From assembly GCA_021844425.1 (NCBI GenBank), contig JAKBTL010000022.1, positions 1-59,050 of the forward strand: a DNA stretch of 59,050 nt, in the 5' to 3' direction. The translations under genes and the position numbers were made by a program. Of this stretch, positions 1 through 8,231 are shown piece by piece. Source of the stretch: Actinomycetes bacterium (GTDB taxonomy: Bacteria; Actinomycetota; Acidimicrobiia; Acidimicrobiales; RAAP-2). The notes below the pieces were generated by a model. That model was given only the letters and a program-made list of their open reading frames with translations, was not told the DNA's origin and did not search any database. Position 1 is the first letter of the stretch; each line of letters begins with the position of its first letter.

Positions 1-1
1 G

Positions 2-1471
2 TCATCGAGAACGGGTGTGCGGCGAGAAGCCCACGACTCGAGCCCTGGGAGGGATAGCCCCACTCGGGCCGCCCGGGCCGGAGGCCCGAACCTCCTCCCG
101 GTGCCCGTATCCCCAGCCGTCCCCACGCTGCAAGAGCGTGCAGTGGCGGTGGCTGATCCCTTGCACGGTGGCTCCCTTCGTCTTGATGTTGAAGCTGCCG
201 CTCGAGCGCACGGCCGCTCGTCCGACGTAGACGCCTGGCTTCTTGTCACCGGGCACGACCGCCCGGACATGGTCGCGGGTCGAGAACCCGTGGTGGCCCT
301 TCGTGCACGGCAGGTACAGCCGGGGGAAGCCGTAGGCGTCGGGCCGGGTGCGCGTGTAGCTCCCACGACCGGTGACCTTGGTCAGGGTGACCGTGGCCGG
401 GTAGGACACCAGCCCTGGGGTGTCTCCCTCCCCGAACCGCCGTGCCAGCCAACCGGTGAGCTCCTGGTCGTCCTTCTCCCGGTTGCACGGCACACGGGCC
501 AGCGCGAGGTTGGAGACCCTGTTGGTCCCACCCTTGGACCCAGGGACGATGTGGTCGAGGTCGAGAGGGAGTCCCTCTGCCCCGCAGTAGGCACGGACCC
601 TCTCCCACTTACAAAGCAGGTGCTCCCTCACCTCGAACCCCGCCAAGGTCCCCTGCTCGTCGTCGACACCCGATCCCTCGGGGTGCTCCATCTGCTGGGT
701 GTCGAAGCGCACGAGCTCTTGGCAGACGGCCACCACCGGTGCCCACCGGCGGAGCCGGGTCACCATGGACATGGTGTGGTCCACCCGGTGACCCAGGGAG
801 GGCGCCAACCATCCCTTGGACTTGGTGCGGTCGTCGAACCGGGGCTTCCCGTAGCGCAGGTTCACCGTCCTGCGCCGCCGGTGGTAGCCGGCGCGCTGGC
901 CCATCTTCTCCCTGATGTGCTGCCCGAGGTGCTCGATCTCGAAGGAGCAGAGCCCCACCCGACCAGCCGGGGTGCTCTGGTACACCGAGATCCCGGTCTT
1001 CTCGGACCCGGGGTCTAGCCCGAGCTCGACACCGGGGACTTCCGAGTCCTTTGCTTCCCTTTCCACCAGACGAATCACGAGCGGAGCCAGGTGACAGGTC
1101 CTGGCGCGCCCGGAGCTGAGCAACTTTCTTGCCCGTGCCGGGTGGCACGGCACGAGGGGGTGCCCGTGACGGTCGACCACGAGCACCCACCGTGCCACTG
1201 ATGCTGCCGGTACTGCAGGTGGGGTGGCAGGACCCCGCTGTCCCATCGGGTCGGCAGAAGCCCTCCCGCCTGGGTGACGCCGTGGTGCGCTCGTGAGCCC
1301 ATCTGCGGTCTCCCCTTGACCATGCTGCACACCAGTTGCCCGGGAGTGCTCCCGGGCGCTCCTACCCCGTCTCGTCCCTACCCGTAGGTTGTCTGCTGGC
1401 ACGAGCTCAACGGGTCGGGGCTGAGGAAGCACCCCGACGTCGGTCTTCTCGCTCGTGAGCAACGTAGACAT
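2..1471 (-). CDS. iscB: IscB-family RNA-guided nuclease, apparently lacking RuvC-III
   Basis: 489 aa. IscB proteins are transposon-encoded, omega-RNA-guided DNA nucleases ancestral to Cas9. Visible parts: an N-terminal stretch of about 95 residues with no recognised domain; a PLMP-like segment (GHPLVPCHPARARKLL, about 103-118); RuvC-I (LGLDPGSEKTG, Asp153); an Arg-rich bridge (about 194-202); RuvC-II (QELVRFD, Glu252); an HNH core (LDLDHIVP, His307; VSNLALA); and the C-terminal motifs GRGSYTRTR and VGRAAVRSSGSFNI. Oddities: the segment carrying the RuvC-III KTHALDA-type motif, expected between HNH and GRGSY, is absent (about 40 residues there instead of about 110), and two HNH zinc cysteines are Arg (RAYC, ARVPC). 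The start is fixed by AGGAGGTGA at 1477-1485. It lies 173 nt after frr on the same strand, with no transposase in view. Family assignment is firm; activity is doubtful. Confidence 0.86.
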   Translation of the reverse strand: MSTLLTSEKTDVGVLPQPRPVELVPADNLRVGTRRGRSAREHSRATGVQHGQGETADGLTSAPRRHPGGRASADPMGQRGPATPPAVPAASVARWVLVVDRHGHPLVPCHPARARKLLSSGRARTCHLAPLVIRLVEREAKDSEVPGVELGLDPGSEKTGISVYQSTPAGRVGLCSFEIEHLGQHIREKMGQRAGYHRRRRTVNLRYGKPRFDDRTKSKGWLAPSLGHRVDHTMSMVTRLRRWAPVVAVCQELVRFDTQQMEHPEGSGVDDEQGTLAGFEVREHLLCKWERVRAYCGAEGLPLDLDHIVPGSKGGTNRVSNLALARVPCNREKDDQELTGWLARRFGEGDTPGLVSYPATVTLTKVTGRGSYTRTRPDAYGFPRLYLPCTKGHHGFSTRDHVRAVVPGDKKPGVYVGRAAVRSSGSFNIKTKGATVQGISHRHCTLLQRGDGWGYGHREEVRASGPGGPSGAIPPRARVVGFSPHTRSR

Positions 1472-1490
1472 CGTGGTCACCTCCTTTTCG

Positions 1491-1640
1491 ATGCCTTGGT
1501 CTGGAAAACCCGGGCTCGTGGGGCCTTCCCACAGGCCCACGGCCTCAGCCGTGGGTGGCTGACGACGTCCGTTGTCACCACGCTCCCCGCTCGGGGTCTT
1601 TGCCCCTCGCCGTCGTCGCGGGCGGCCTTGCCGGGCCTGC
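1491..1640 (-). ncRNA. Putative IscB omega-RNA scaffold
   Basis: Noncoding gap between frr and iscB, transcribed in the iscB direction. On the minus strand it holds CCCACGGC-tgag-GCCGTGGG (plus 1536-1555, perfect 8-bp stem), then GTGGG-aaggc-CCCAC (1518-1532), and upstream a GGGG/CCCC-type hairpin around 1590-1605. The CCCACGGCTGAGGCCGTGGG element immediately 5' of an IscB/TnpB-type gene is typical of omega/reRNA scaffolds. Known omega-RNAs are about 200-300 nt with the guide at the 5' end, so the RNA may extend into the 3' end of frr. Ends are estimates. Confidence 0.55.
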
Positions 1641-1644
1641 TCGC

Positions 1645-2214
1645 TCAGACTTCGAGAAGCTCCTGCTCCTTGTGCGCCAGGAGCTGGTCCACCGCGGCCA
1701 CCTGCTGGTGCGTGACCTTCTCGATCTCCTTTTCCACTCGGTCGAGCTCGTCGGAGGAGATCGATCCCTCCCTCTCGAGGGCTTCCAGCTCGTGACGGAT
1801 GGACCTGCGGAGGTTGCGGATCGCAACTCGCCCTTCCTCCGCCTTGTGGCGGACCACCTTCACGAGCTCCTTGCGCCGTTCCTCGGTGAGCGGCGGGAAG
1901 GCGAGGCGGATCACCGTCCCGTCGTTCGACGGGTTGATGCCGAGGTCGGACCCCTGAATGGCCTTCTCGATGGCGGACAACGCGCTCTTGTCGTACGGGG
2001 ACACCACCAGCAGCATGGCGTCGGGCACGGTGAACCCGGCGATCTGGCGGAGCGGAGTCGGGGTCCCGTAGTAGTCGACCACCAGGTGCTCGACGAGCGC
2101 CGGGGACGCGCGGCCGGTGCGGACCGCGGCGAACTCGCTGCGCACGTGGTCGACGGCCTTGGCCATCTTGTCCCGGGCTTCCTCCAGGACCACCTCGACC
2201 AAGTCTTCGTCCAT
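1645..2214 (-). CDS. frr: Ribosome recycling factor
   Basis: 189 aa, the usual family length. With EF-G it splits the post-termination ribosome into subunits in the cytoplasm. Family signatures are seen near the N-terminus (MAKAVDHVRSEFAAVRTGRASPA, here given as the segment around residues 17-39), the mid hinge (YYGTPTPLRQIA) and the C-terminal helix (RVEKEIEKVTHQQVAAVD). The ATG at 2214 shares its A with the pyrH TGA (TGATG), and a GTG lies one codon earlier, so translational coupling to pyrH is likely with either start. It is the last gene of rpsB-tsf-pyrH-frr. The iscB leader begins right after its stop, so frr transcripts may run into it. Confidence 0.96.
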   Translation of the reverse strand: MDEDLVEVVLEEARDKMAKAVDHVRSEFAAVRTGRASPALVEHLVVDYYGTPTPLRQIAGFTVPDAMLLVVSPYDKSALSAIEKAIQGSDLGINPSNDGTVIRLAFPPLTEERRKELVKVVRHKAEEGRVAIRNLRRSIRHELEALEREGSISSDELDRVEKEIEKVTHQQVAAVDQLLAHKEQELLEV

Positions 2215-2933
2215 CACCGCACAAGCGTACCGATCCGCTCGCCGCTGAGCGCCCGGCGCAGGTTGCCCGGGGCCATGACGTCGAACACCAGGACCGGAAG
2301 GTGGTTGTCCTTGCAGAACGTCACGGCGGTCAGGTCCATGACCCGCAGGTCCTTCGCGATGAGGTCCATGAAGGAGACCTCGTCGAAGCGCGTCGCCGTG
2401 GGTTCCTTGCGCGGGTCCGCGCTGTAGACGCCGTCCACCCCTCCGTGGGTGCCCTTCAACAGCAGTTCCGCCTCGATCTCCGCCGCACGGAGAGCGGCAG
2501 AGGTGTCGGTCGTGAAGTAGGGGTTCCCCATGCCTGCCGCGAAGAGCACCACCCGGCCCTTCTCCAGGTGGCGGATCGCGCGCCGGCGGATGTACGGCTC
2601 GGCGACCTCGGCCATGTGGACCGCCGTGAGCACGCGCGTCGCCTGGTTCTTGTGCTCGAGCGCGTCCTGCAACGCGAGCGCGTTGATCACCGTCCCGAGC
2701 ATGCCCATGGTGTCCGACGTCGCGCGGTCCATCCCCGCGCCCGCGCCGGTGGTCCCCCTCCAGATGTTCCCTCCGCCCACCATGACCGCGAGCTGGAGCG
2801 GGAGCTCGGCCAAGACCTCGGCGATCTCTCCGGCGATGCGCTCGACGACCGAGGCGTCGATCGTCTCGTCAGACGCTGAAGAAGCAAGTGCCTCACCTGA
2901 CATCTTGAGGACCAGACGTCGCGGCTCACCCAT
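2214..2933 (-). CDS. pyrH: Uridylate kinase (UMP kinase)
   Basis: 239 aa. Phosphorylates UMP to UDP with ATP, the first committed kinase of pyrimidine nucleotide supply; bacterial type of the amino-acid-kinase fold, hexameric. Visible motifs: LVLKMSGEAL near the N-terminus, VGGGNIWRG at about 52-60, GMDRATSDTMGMLGTVIN at about 67-84 (UMP/hexamer region), LLLKGTHGGVDGVYSADP at about 158-175 (nucleotide binding), and a C-terminal NLRRALSGERIGTLV. It starts with ATG 42 nt after tsf and its stop overlaps the frr start, so it belongs to the rpsB operon. Confidence 0.97.
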   Translation of the reverse strand: MGEPRRLVLKMSGEALASSASDETIDASVVERIAGEIAEVLAELPLQLAVMVGGGNIWRGTTGAGAGMDRATSDTMGMLGTVINALALQDALEHKNQATRVLTAVHMAEVAEPYIRRRAIRHLEKGRVVLFAAGMGNPYFTTDTSAALRAAEIEAELLLKGTHGGVDGVYSADPRKEPTATRFDEVSFMDLIAKDLRVMDLTAVTFCKDNHLPVLVFDVMAPGNLRRALSGERIGTLVR

Positions 2934-2975
2934 GCCCGGTACCTCCGCTGTGCCTCGTGGTCGCGCCCGGCGCGC

Positions 2976-3770
2976 TCAGGAGCCGACCACCACCTGGGCG
3001 AACCTGACGATCTGCGCCGACCCGAGGAGGCCGGCGACCGACTGCTTCTCGTCACGGACGTAGGGCTGGTCGAGGAGCACCCGCTCTTTGAACCAGCCGT
3101 TCATCCGACCCTCCACCACCTTGGGCAGCGCTGCCTCGGGCTTCCCCTCGTTACGCGCGATCTGCTCGACGGTCGCCCGTTCCGCGGCGACCTCGGCCTC
3201 GGGCACGTCCTCACGACGCAGGTGCTCGGGTCGAGCGAACGCGATGTGGACGGCCACGTCGTGCGCGAGCTGCTGGGTGCCGCCTTGGAGGAGCACGATC
3301 ACGGCGTTGACCCCGCGACCGGACTGCTGGTGGACGTAGGTGTCGAGCACCTGTCCTTCGCCGCTCTCCATCCGCACCACGCGTCCGACCGAGATGTTCT
3401 CCTGCAGCGACGTGCGGAGCTGGTCGATCTCGTCCTTGCGCTCGTCGACGGCTTCCTCGCCCTTGGCGGCGACGAGCGCGGCCAGGTCGTCGACGAGGGA
3501 GACGAAATCGGGCGACTTCGCGACGAAGTCGGTCTCGCAGCGCAGCTCCACGATGGACGCGCTCGATCCCTGCCGGACCGCTGCCACCGCACCTTGCGCG
3601 GCGTCACGCCCTTCTCGGGCGCCGGCCTTGGCAAGCCCCCTCACTCGGAGCCACTGGATGGCGTCTTCCATGACGCCGCCGGTCTCCTCCAGGGCACGCT
3701 TCGCGTCGAGCATGCCGACCCCGGCGGCCCGCCGGAGCGCCTGCACGTCTTTCGCACTGAACTCGGGCAC
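2976..3770 (-). CDS. tsf: Translation elongation factor Ts
   Basis: 264 aa. Guanine-nucleotide exchange factor for EF-Tu. The N-terminal UBA-like domain carries the signature LRRAAGVGMLDAKRALE (about 12-28), and the core has CETDFVAKSPDF (about 78-89), the TDFVA motif that contacts the EF-Tu G domain. A coiled-coil-like region and C-terminal subdomain follow. The start is GTG, separated from the rpsB stop by only 3 nt, which suggests translational coupling to rpsB. Length and order (rpsB-tsf) are normal. Confidence 0.97.
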   Translation of the reverse strand: MPEFSAKDVQALRRAAGVGMLDAKRALEETGGVMEDAIQWLRVRGLAKAGAREGRDAAQGAVAAVRQGSSASIVELRCETDFVAKSPDFVSLVDDLAALVAAKGEEAVDERKDEIDQLRTSLQENISVGRVVRMESGEGQVLDTYVHQQSGRGVNAVIVLLQGGTQQLAHDVAVHIAFARPEHLRREDVPEAEVAAERATVEQIARNEGKPEAALPKVVEGRMNGWFKERVLLDQPYVRDEKQSVAGLLGSAQIVRFAQVVVGS

Positions 3771-3773
3771 TGC

Positions 3774-4709
3774 TCAGGCCTCCGTGATGATCGGGTTGGG
3801 CGCAGCCTGCTCGAGCGTGTCGGGTGACGCCGAGCCGGCATCGGGGGGAGCGCCGACGCCTACCTCCTCTCGAGGTGGCGTGGTCTCGGGTTCGGGCGAG
3901 GCGGGCTCCGCCGGGAGCTCGGGATGCGAGGCGTCGACGCTGGCGCGTGGCCGTGGCCGTGGCGGCGCCGGCGCCGCCGGCGGTGCCGCGGCGGTCTCCT
4001 GCCGGCGCGGGGCCGGCCGGTGGGACGCGATCCAGCGCCCCTCGGCGACCGCATCGGCGATGACGCGGCACAGCAGCGACCCGGAGCGGATCGCGTCGTC
4101 GTTGCCCGGGATGACGTAGTCGATGACATCGGGGTCGCAGTTGGTGTCGACGACGGCGACGACCGGGAGCCGCAGCTTGTTGGCCTCGGTGACGGCGATG
4201 TGCTCCTTCTTCGTGTCGATGACGAAGATGGCCTCGGGCAGTCGGTCCAGGCCGCTGACGCCTCCGAGGTTCCGGCTGAGCTTCTCGAGCTCGCGCACGT
4301 GGCGGAGCGCCTCCCGCTTCGGCATCCCGTCGAAGTCGCCTGCAGCCTGCATCGTGCGCAGGACCTGCATGCGCTTCACCCGCGCCGAGACGGTGGCGAA
4401 GTTCGTGAGCATGCCACCGAGCCACCTCTGGTTCACGTAGGGCATCCCGCACGCCGCCGCGTAGTCCGCGATCGGTCCCTGGGCCTGCTTCTTCGTGCCG
4501 ACGAAGAGGATGTTGCCGCCGCCGGCGACGAGGTCGCGCACGAAGGCATAGGACCGCTCGATCCCCTCCAGCGTCTTTCGGAGGTCGATGAGGTAGATCC
4601 CGTCGCGCTCGCCGAGGATGTAACGGCGCATCTTCGGGTTCCAACGCCTGGTCTGGTGGCCGAAGTGCACTCCGGCGCTCAGCAGCTGTCGCATCGTGAC
4701 GACGGCCAT
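3774..4709 (-). CDS. rpsB: 30S ribosomal protein S2 with long C-terminal extension
   Basis: 311 aa. Needed to bring S1 and assemble the 30S subunit. The core (about 1-235) is standard: [20 protein letters not shown] at the N-terminus, [23 protein letters not shown] and the [11 protein letters not shown] stretch. The start at 4709 was chosen because [10 protein letters not shown] is the family N-terminus and GGAGG precedes it; an upstream in-frame start would add 8 residues. The last roughly 75 residues are rich in Ala, Pro and Glu with no domain and are probably disordered; such tails are common in actinobacterial S2. First gene of its operon, with a 244-nt upstream gap containing tandem repeats. 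Confidence 0.96.
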   Translation of the reverse strand: MAVVTMRQLLSAGVHFGHQTRRWNPKMRRYILGERDGIYLIDLRKTLEGIERSYAFVRDLVAGGGNILFVGTKKQAQGPIADYAAACGMPYVNQRWLGGMLTNFATVSARVKRMQVLRTMQAAGDFDGMPKREALRHVRELEKLSRNLGGVSGLDRLPEAIFVIDTKKEHIAVTEANKLRLPVVAVVDTNCDPDVIDYVIPGNDDAIRSGSLLCRVIADAVAEGRWIASHRPAPRRQETAAAPPAAPAPPRPRPRASVDASHPELPAEPASPEPETTPPREEVGVGAPPDAGSASPDTLEQAAPNPIITEA

Positions 4710-4883
4710 AGGGGTTCCTCCAGTCGGTTGCACTTCCCCGTGCGCAGCACCCCTCGGGGCGACCGTGGAACGCGCTCGGGTGCGGGGTCGGTTGCTCGTA
4801 CGCCGCCCGCCGGACAGCGGGCAGTGAGCAGGTTACTCGCTGCAGCGGAGCCACGGCCACCCCTGCCGGCCATGCCCGAGACC

Positions 4884-4958
4884 CGGCTCGGGGGCCAGGC
4901 GGCTCGGGGGCCAGGCGGCTCGGGGGCCAGGCGGCTCGGGCGGCTCGGGCGGCTCAGG
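4884..4958. repeat. Tandem repeats covering the xerC stop codon
   Basis: Three copies of a 16-bp unit (CGGCTCGGGGGCCAGG, 4884-4931) are followed by three of a related 9-bp unit (CGGCTCGGG, last copy CGGCTCAGG, 4932-4958). The array lies in the gap between xerC and rpsB and includes the xerC TGA (4954-4956). Confidence 0.9.
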
Positions 4959-5940
4959 CGCGAGGGTGCGCCCGCGAGTAGACCTCGACCAGGCGCTCCC
5001 TGCTCACGTGGGTGTAGATCTGGGTCGTCCGAAGGCTGGCGTGCCCGAGGAGCTCCTGGACGACCCGCAGGTCCGCCCCCCCGTCGAGGAGGTGGGTCGC
5101 CATCGAATGGCGCAGCGCGTGAGGATGCGTCGGGACCGGCGAGCGCCGGTCGAGGATGCGCCGGACGTCGCGCGGCCCGAGCCTCAGTGCCCGCCGGTTC
5201 AAGAACACGGCCTCCGGAGGGCTGTCGGGGCCGGCGACCAGGGGGCGACCTTCCTCGAGCCAACGCCTGAGCGCCTCCGCGCAGCGGGCGTGCACGGGAA
5301 CCTGGCGCTCCTTGTCGCCCTTCCCCATCACCGTCACCGTGCGCGCCCGCAGGTCGACCCCCTTGCGGTCGAGGCCGCAGAGCTCGGACACGCGAAGGCC
5401 GGCCGCGTACAGAAGCTCCAGGACCGCGTCGTCGCGCAGGGTGTACGCCACCGCGCGACCGACGCGGGCATCGCTGCGACCGCGGCCCGCCTTCTTCGTC
5501 CCGCCACAGACGCTCCTCGCCGACCCCGAGCGAGCGTGCGCCCCCCCTCCCCGGCCCTCGAGCAGTACCTCGAGCTCGCCTGCGGACAGGACAGCCGGGA
5601 GCCGCCCGCCCGAAGCAGGGGCGCCGAGCCGCCGGGAGGGGTCTTCTGCGAGGAGCCCGCGCCGGCGGCACCAGCCGAAGTACGCGCGGAGCGCGGCGGC
5701 CTTGCGCGCGACGCTCGCGCGGGCGTAGCCGCGGGTCGACAAGTACGCGAGGTAGCGGCGGAGCTGCACGCGCTCGACCCCCTCGGGGCCAGTGCATCCA
5801 CCGCGTCCAGCCCACTCGCAGAACGCCTCCACGTCGCCGAGGTACGCCCTCCGGGTCGCCTCGGATCGTGCGCGCAGCCAGTCGCCGAACTCCCCGAGCC
5901 GCCAGCTCGGGGCCTCGGTGGAGCCGGCCTCCGTCGCCAC
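4954..5940 (-). CDS. xerC: Tyrosine recombinase XerC
   Basis: 328 aa from the GTG at 5940. Cytoplasmic site-specific recombinase that with XerD resolves chromosome dimers at dif. The N-terminal SAM-like core-binding domain (SEATRRAYLGDVEAFCEWAG onward) and catalytic domain are present, with the active-site set Arg (GLRVSELCGL), Lys (MGKGDKERQVPV), HALRH, LLGH and nucleophile Tyr (TTQIYTHV). A Gly/Arg/Ser-rich insert of about 35 residues lies between LSAGELEVLLEG and TLRDDAVLELLYAAG. The start is uncertain: the frame stays open to 6066, which would overlap the divergent regulator at 6014; GTGs at 5973 and 5940 avoid this. Neighbour of rpsB as in other actinobacteria. Confidence 0.9.
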   Translation of the reverse strand: MATEAGSTEAPSWRLGEFGDWLRARSEATRRAYLGDVEAFCEWAGRGGCTGPEGVERVQLRRYLAYLSTRGYARASVARKAAALRAYFGWCRRRGLLAEDPSRRLGAPASGGRLPAVLSAGELEVLLEGRGGGAHARSGSARSVCGGTKKAGRGRSDARVGRAVAYTLRDDAVLELLYAAGLRVSELCGLDRKGVDLRARTVTVMGKGDKERQVPVHARCAEALRRWLEEGRPLVAGPDSPPEAVFLNRRALRLGPRDVRRILDRRSPVPTHPHALRHSMATHLLDGGADLRVVQELLGHASLRTTQIYTHVSRERLVEVYSRAHPRA

Positions 5941-6013
5941 GGCGCCAACGTTAGCGGCAGGTCTCTTGCCCACGGCCCCATCGAGGCGCGGCGGCGCCCT
6001 AACCTTGAGGGTC

Positions 6014-6700
6014 ATGGGAAGCAGCATCCTGGTCGTAGAGGACGACGAGCGCATCCGGTCGTCCATGCGGCTCGCCCTCGAAGCGGAGGGCTACGAGATC
6101 GACGAGGCGGCGAACGGCGAGGAGGCACTCGAGCTGTTCTCCGAGCACCCCGCCGACGTGGCGCTGATCGACCTCATGTTGCCCGGGATGGACGGCTTCG
6201 AGTGCTGTCGAGCGCTTCGACGCCAGAGCGCCGTGCCCATCATCATCGTGACCGCGCGCTCCGACACCCACGACGTCGTCGCGGGGTTGGAGGCCGGCGC
6301 CGACGACTACGTGACCAAGCCCTTCGTGACCAAGGAGCTGGGGGCCAGGATCCGGGCGCTCCTGCGGAGGGTGCGGCCCGTCGGCGAGCAGCCGACGGTG
6401 CTCGCGTTCGGCGATCTCGAGCTCGTGCCCGAAGAAGGCGTGCTCCGGCACAAGGGGGACGGCACCGAGGTCCACTGCACGAAGACCGAGTTCAGGCTGC
6501 TCTGCGAGCTCGCCTCGAGCCCGAGCAAGGTCCTCAGCCGCGAGCAGCTGCTCGACCGGGTCTGGGGCTACGACTACTTCGGCGACGGACGCCTCGTCGA
6601 CGTGCACATCAGGCGCCTGCGCACGAAGGTCGAGCCGGACCCCGCCCTGCCTCGCCACATCCTCACCGTCCGGGGCATGGGCTACAAGCTTGTGCCCTGA
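6014..6700 (+). CDS. mtrA: OmpR-family response regulator, MtrA-like
   Basis: 228 aa. DNA-binding response regulator. The receiver domain (about 1-118) has the acidic pair EDD (9-11), phospho-acceptor Asp53 in ALIDLMLPGMDG, Thr80 (IVTARS) and Lys102 (TKPF). The C-terminal winged helix (about 130-228) includes TKTEFRLLCELASSPSKVLS and DVHIRRLRTKVEPDP, ending in RGMGYKLV. It is followed by a sensor kinase and GerMN lipoprotein, the MtrA-MtrB-LpqB order that controls cell-wall and division genes in actinobacteria; the name rests on this synteny. The ATG overlaps an upstream in-frame xerC alternative start, so the divergent promoter region is 5941-6013. Confidence 0.88.
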   Translation: MGSSILVVEDDERIRSSMRLALEAEGYEIDEAANGEEALELFSEHPADVALIDLMLPGMDGFECCRALRRQSAVPIIIVTARSDTHDVVAGLEAGADDYVTKPFVTKELGARIRALLRRVRPVGEQPTVLAFGDLELVPEEGVLRHKGDGTEVHCTKTEFRLLCELASSPSKVLSREQLLDRVWGYDYFGDGRLVDVHIRRLRTKVEPDPALPRHILTVRGMGYKLVP

Positions 6701-8201
6701 GCCTCGCCGCACGGCGCGTGCCGCGCCGCTGTGGACCCGCCTCGGCCTGAGGGCGCGGGTCACGGTGACGTTCGCGCTCGGCGCGTTGGTCCTCTCGGCG
6801 AGCATGGGAGCGCTCAGCTACTTCACGACGCGCCACTTCCTCGTGGGAGAACGGGAAAGCACAGCGGTCCACGACGCTGTCGTGAACGCGATCTTCGTGA
6901 GCCAGAACCTCGCCGCCCAGACAACGGACATCGTCCAGATCCTGACAACGGCGGACAAGATCACACCGAATTCGAACTCGCACTCGCTCCTCGAAGAGCG
7001 TGGCTCGGTCTGGTACGAGCGCACATTCAGCGTCACACAGAACGAGATCCCCGCCTCCTTGCGCTCGTTGGTCCTCAGCCGGGGCACGCCAGGGTCCCAG
7101 ACCTACACCTTCGACGGCAGGACGCAGATCGCGGTGGGCATCCCGATCAAGTCGGTCCAGGGCGCCTACTTCGAGATCTTCGACGTCAGCCAGCTCGGCC
7201 ACACGCTCCGCGTGCTCGCGCTGGCGCTCTTCGGGGCAGGCGTGGTGACGACCGTCCTCGGCGCCGCGCTCGGCCGATGGGCGAGCGGGCGCTCGCTCCG
7301 ACCACTTGCCGGCGTCTCGCGCGCTGCGGTCGCCATCTCGGGCGGCGATCTCGGCACGCGACTCGTCTCGGCAGCCGGAGACCCCGACCTCGCCGCCCTC
7401 ACCAGCTCCTTCAACCGCATGGTCGACCAGCTCCAAGAGCGCATCGAGCGCGAGGCCCGCTTCACCTCAGACGTGAGCCACGAGCTCCGGTCCCCCCTCA
7501 CGACGCTCGCGGCGAGCCTCGAGGTACTCGAAGCCCAGGCGGGCTCGCTCAGCGCGACGGGACGACGCGCCCTCGAGCTCCTCTCCGCCGACGTCCGGAG
7601 GTTCCAGCGCATGGTGGGCGACCTGCTGGAGATCTCGCGCTCGGACAGCGGAGCCGCCGAGGTGTCGCTCGAAGAGGTCGACCCCGGTGAGCTCGTACGG
7701 CACGCGGTTGCCGCCGCGCAACGCTCGCTGCCCCCCGGTGCCCCCGCCCCGCCCGTCGTCGAGGTGGACCCTGCCGTGGCAGGCACCCATCTGTGGGTCG
7801 ACAAGCGGAGGTTCGAGCGGGTCATGTCGAACCTCCTCGAGAACGCCTCGCTCTACGGAGGCGGCGCGACGGCGGTACGCGTGACGCCGGGCCGCATCGA
7901 CGGCGGGGATGGCCGATCCGTGCTCGTCTCAGTCGAGGACGCGGGTCCCGGGCTCGCGCCTGGAGAGCGCACGAAGGTCTTCGAGCGCTTCTACCGCGGC
8001 CACACGGCCTTCCAGCGCGGCGCGGGGACCGGCACCGGCCTCGGGCTGGCCCTCGTGGCCGAGCACGTCCGGCTGCACGGAGGCCATGTGTGGGCCGAGG
8101 AGTCCGAGAGCGGCGGGGCGAAGTTCACGATCGAGCTTCCCGGCCAGCTTGCCGAGACCGACGACGACCACGAGCTCGCCCAAGGGGGGGCCGCGCCGTG
8201 A
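6690..8201 (+). CDS. mtrB: Sensor histidine kinase, MtrB-like
   Basis: 503 aa. Membrane sensor kinase, presumably for the preceding regulator. TM1 at about 25-45, an extracytoplasmic sensor loop of about 125 residues, TM2 at about 172-194, HAMP to about 250, then the dimerisation/phospho-acceptor helix with DVSHELRSPLTTL (His264). The ATPase domain has N box (VMSNLLENASLYG), G1 (EDAGPGL), F box (FERFYRG) and G2 (GTGLGLALV). The TTG start overlaps the mtrA end by 11 nt; no ATG or GTG lies close by in frame before TM1, so coupling is assumed. The C-terminus is acidic and low in complexity. Confidence 0.88.
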   Translation: MCPEPRRTARAAPLWTRLGLRARVTVTFALGALVLSASMGALSYFTTRHFLVGERESTAVHDAVVNAIFVSQNLAAQTTDIVQILTTADKITPNSNSHSLLEERGSVWYERTFSVTQNEIPASLRSLVLSRGTPGSQTYTFDGRTQIAVGIPIKSVQGAYFEIFDVSQLGHTLRVLALALFGAGVVTTVLGAALGRWASGRSLRPLAGVSRAAVAISGGDLGTRLVSAAGDPDLAALTSSFNRMVDQLQERIEREARFTSDVSHELRSPLTTLAASLEVLEAQAGSLSATGRRALELLSADVRRFQRMVGDLLEISRSDSGAAEVSLEEVDPGELVRHAVAAAQRSLPPGAPAPPVVEVDPAVAGTHLWVDKRRFERVMSNLLENASLYGGGATAVRVTPGRIDGGDGRSVLVSVEDAGPGLAPGERTKVFERFYRGHTAFQRGAGTGTGLGLALVAEHVRLHGGHVWAEESESGGAKFTIELPGQLAETDDDHELAQGGAAP

Positions 8202-8231
8202 GGGGCCCTTGGGAGTCCTTGGGGGGTTCGC

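Noticed and set aside
1472-2224. Extension of the iscB frame upstream through the gap and frr to 2224
   Set aside because: It is the shadow frame of frr; the strong AGGAGGTGA at 1477-1485 fixes the start at 1471.
4734-4860. S2-binding leader of rpsB
   Set aside because: No recognisable autoregulatory RNA structure could be drawn with confidence.
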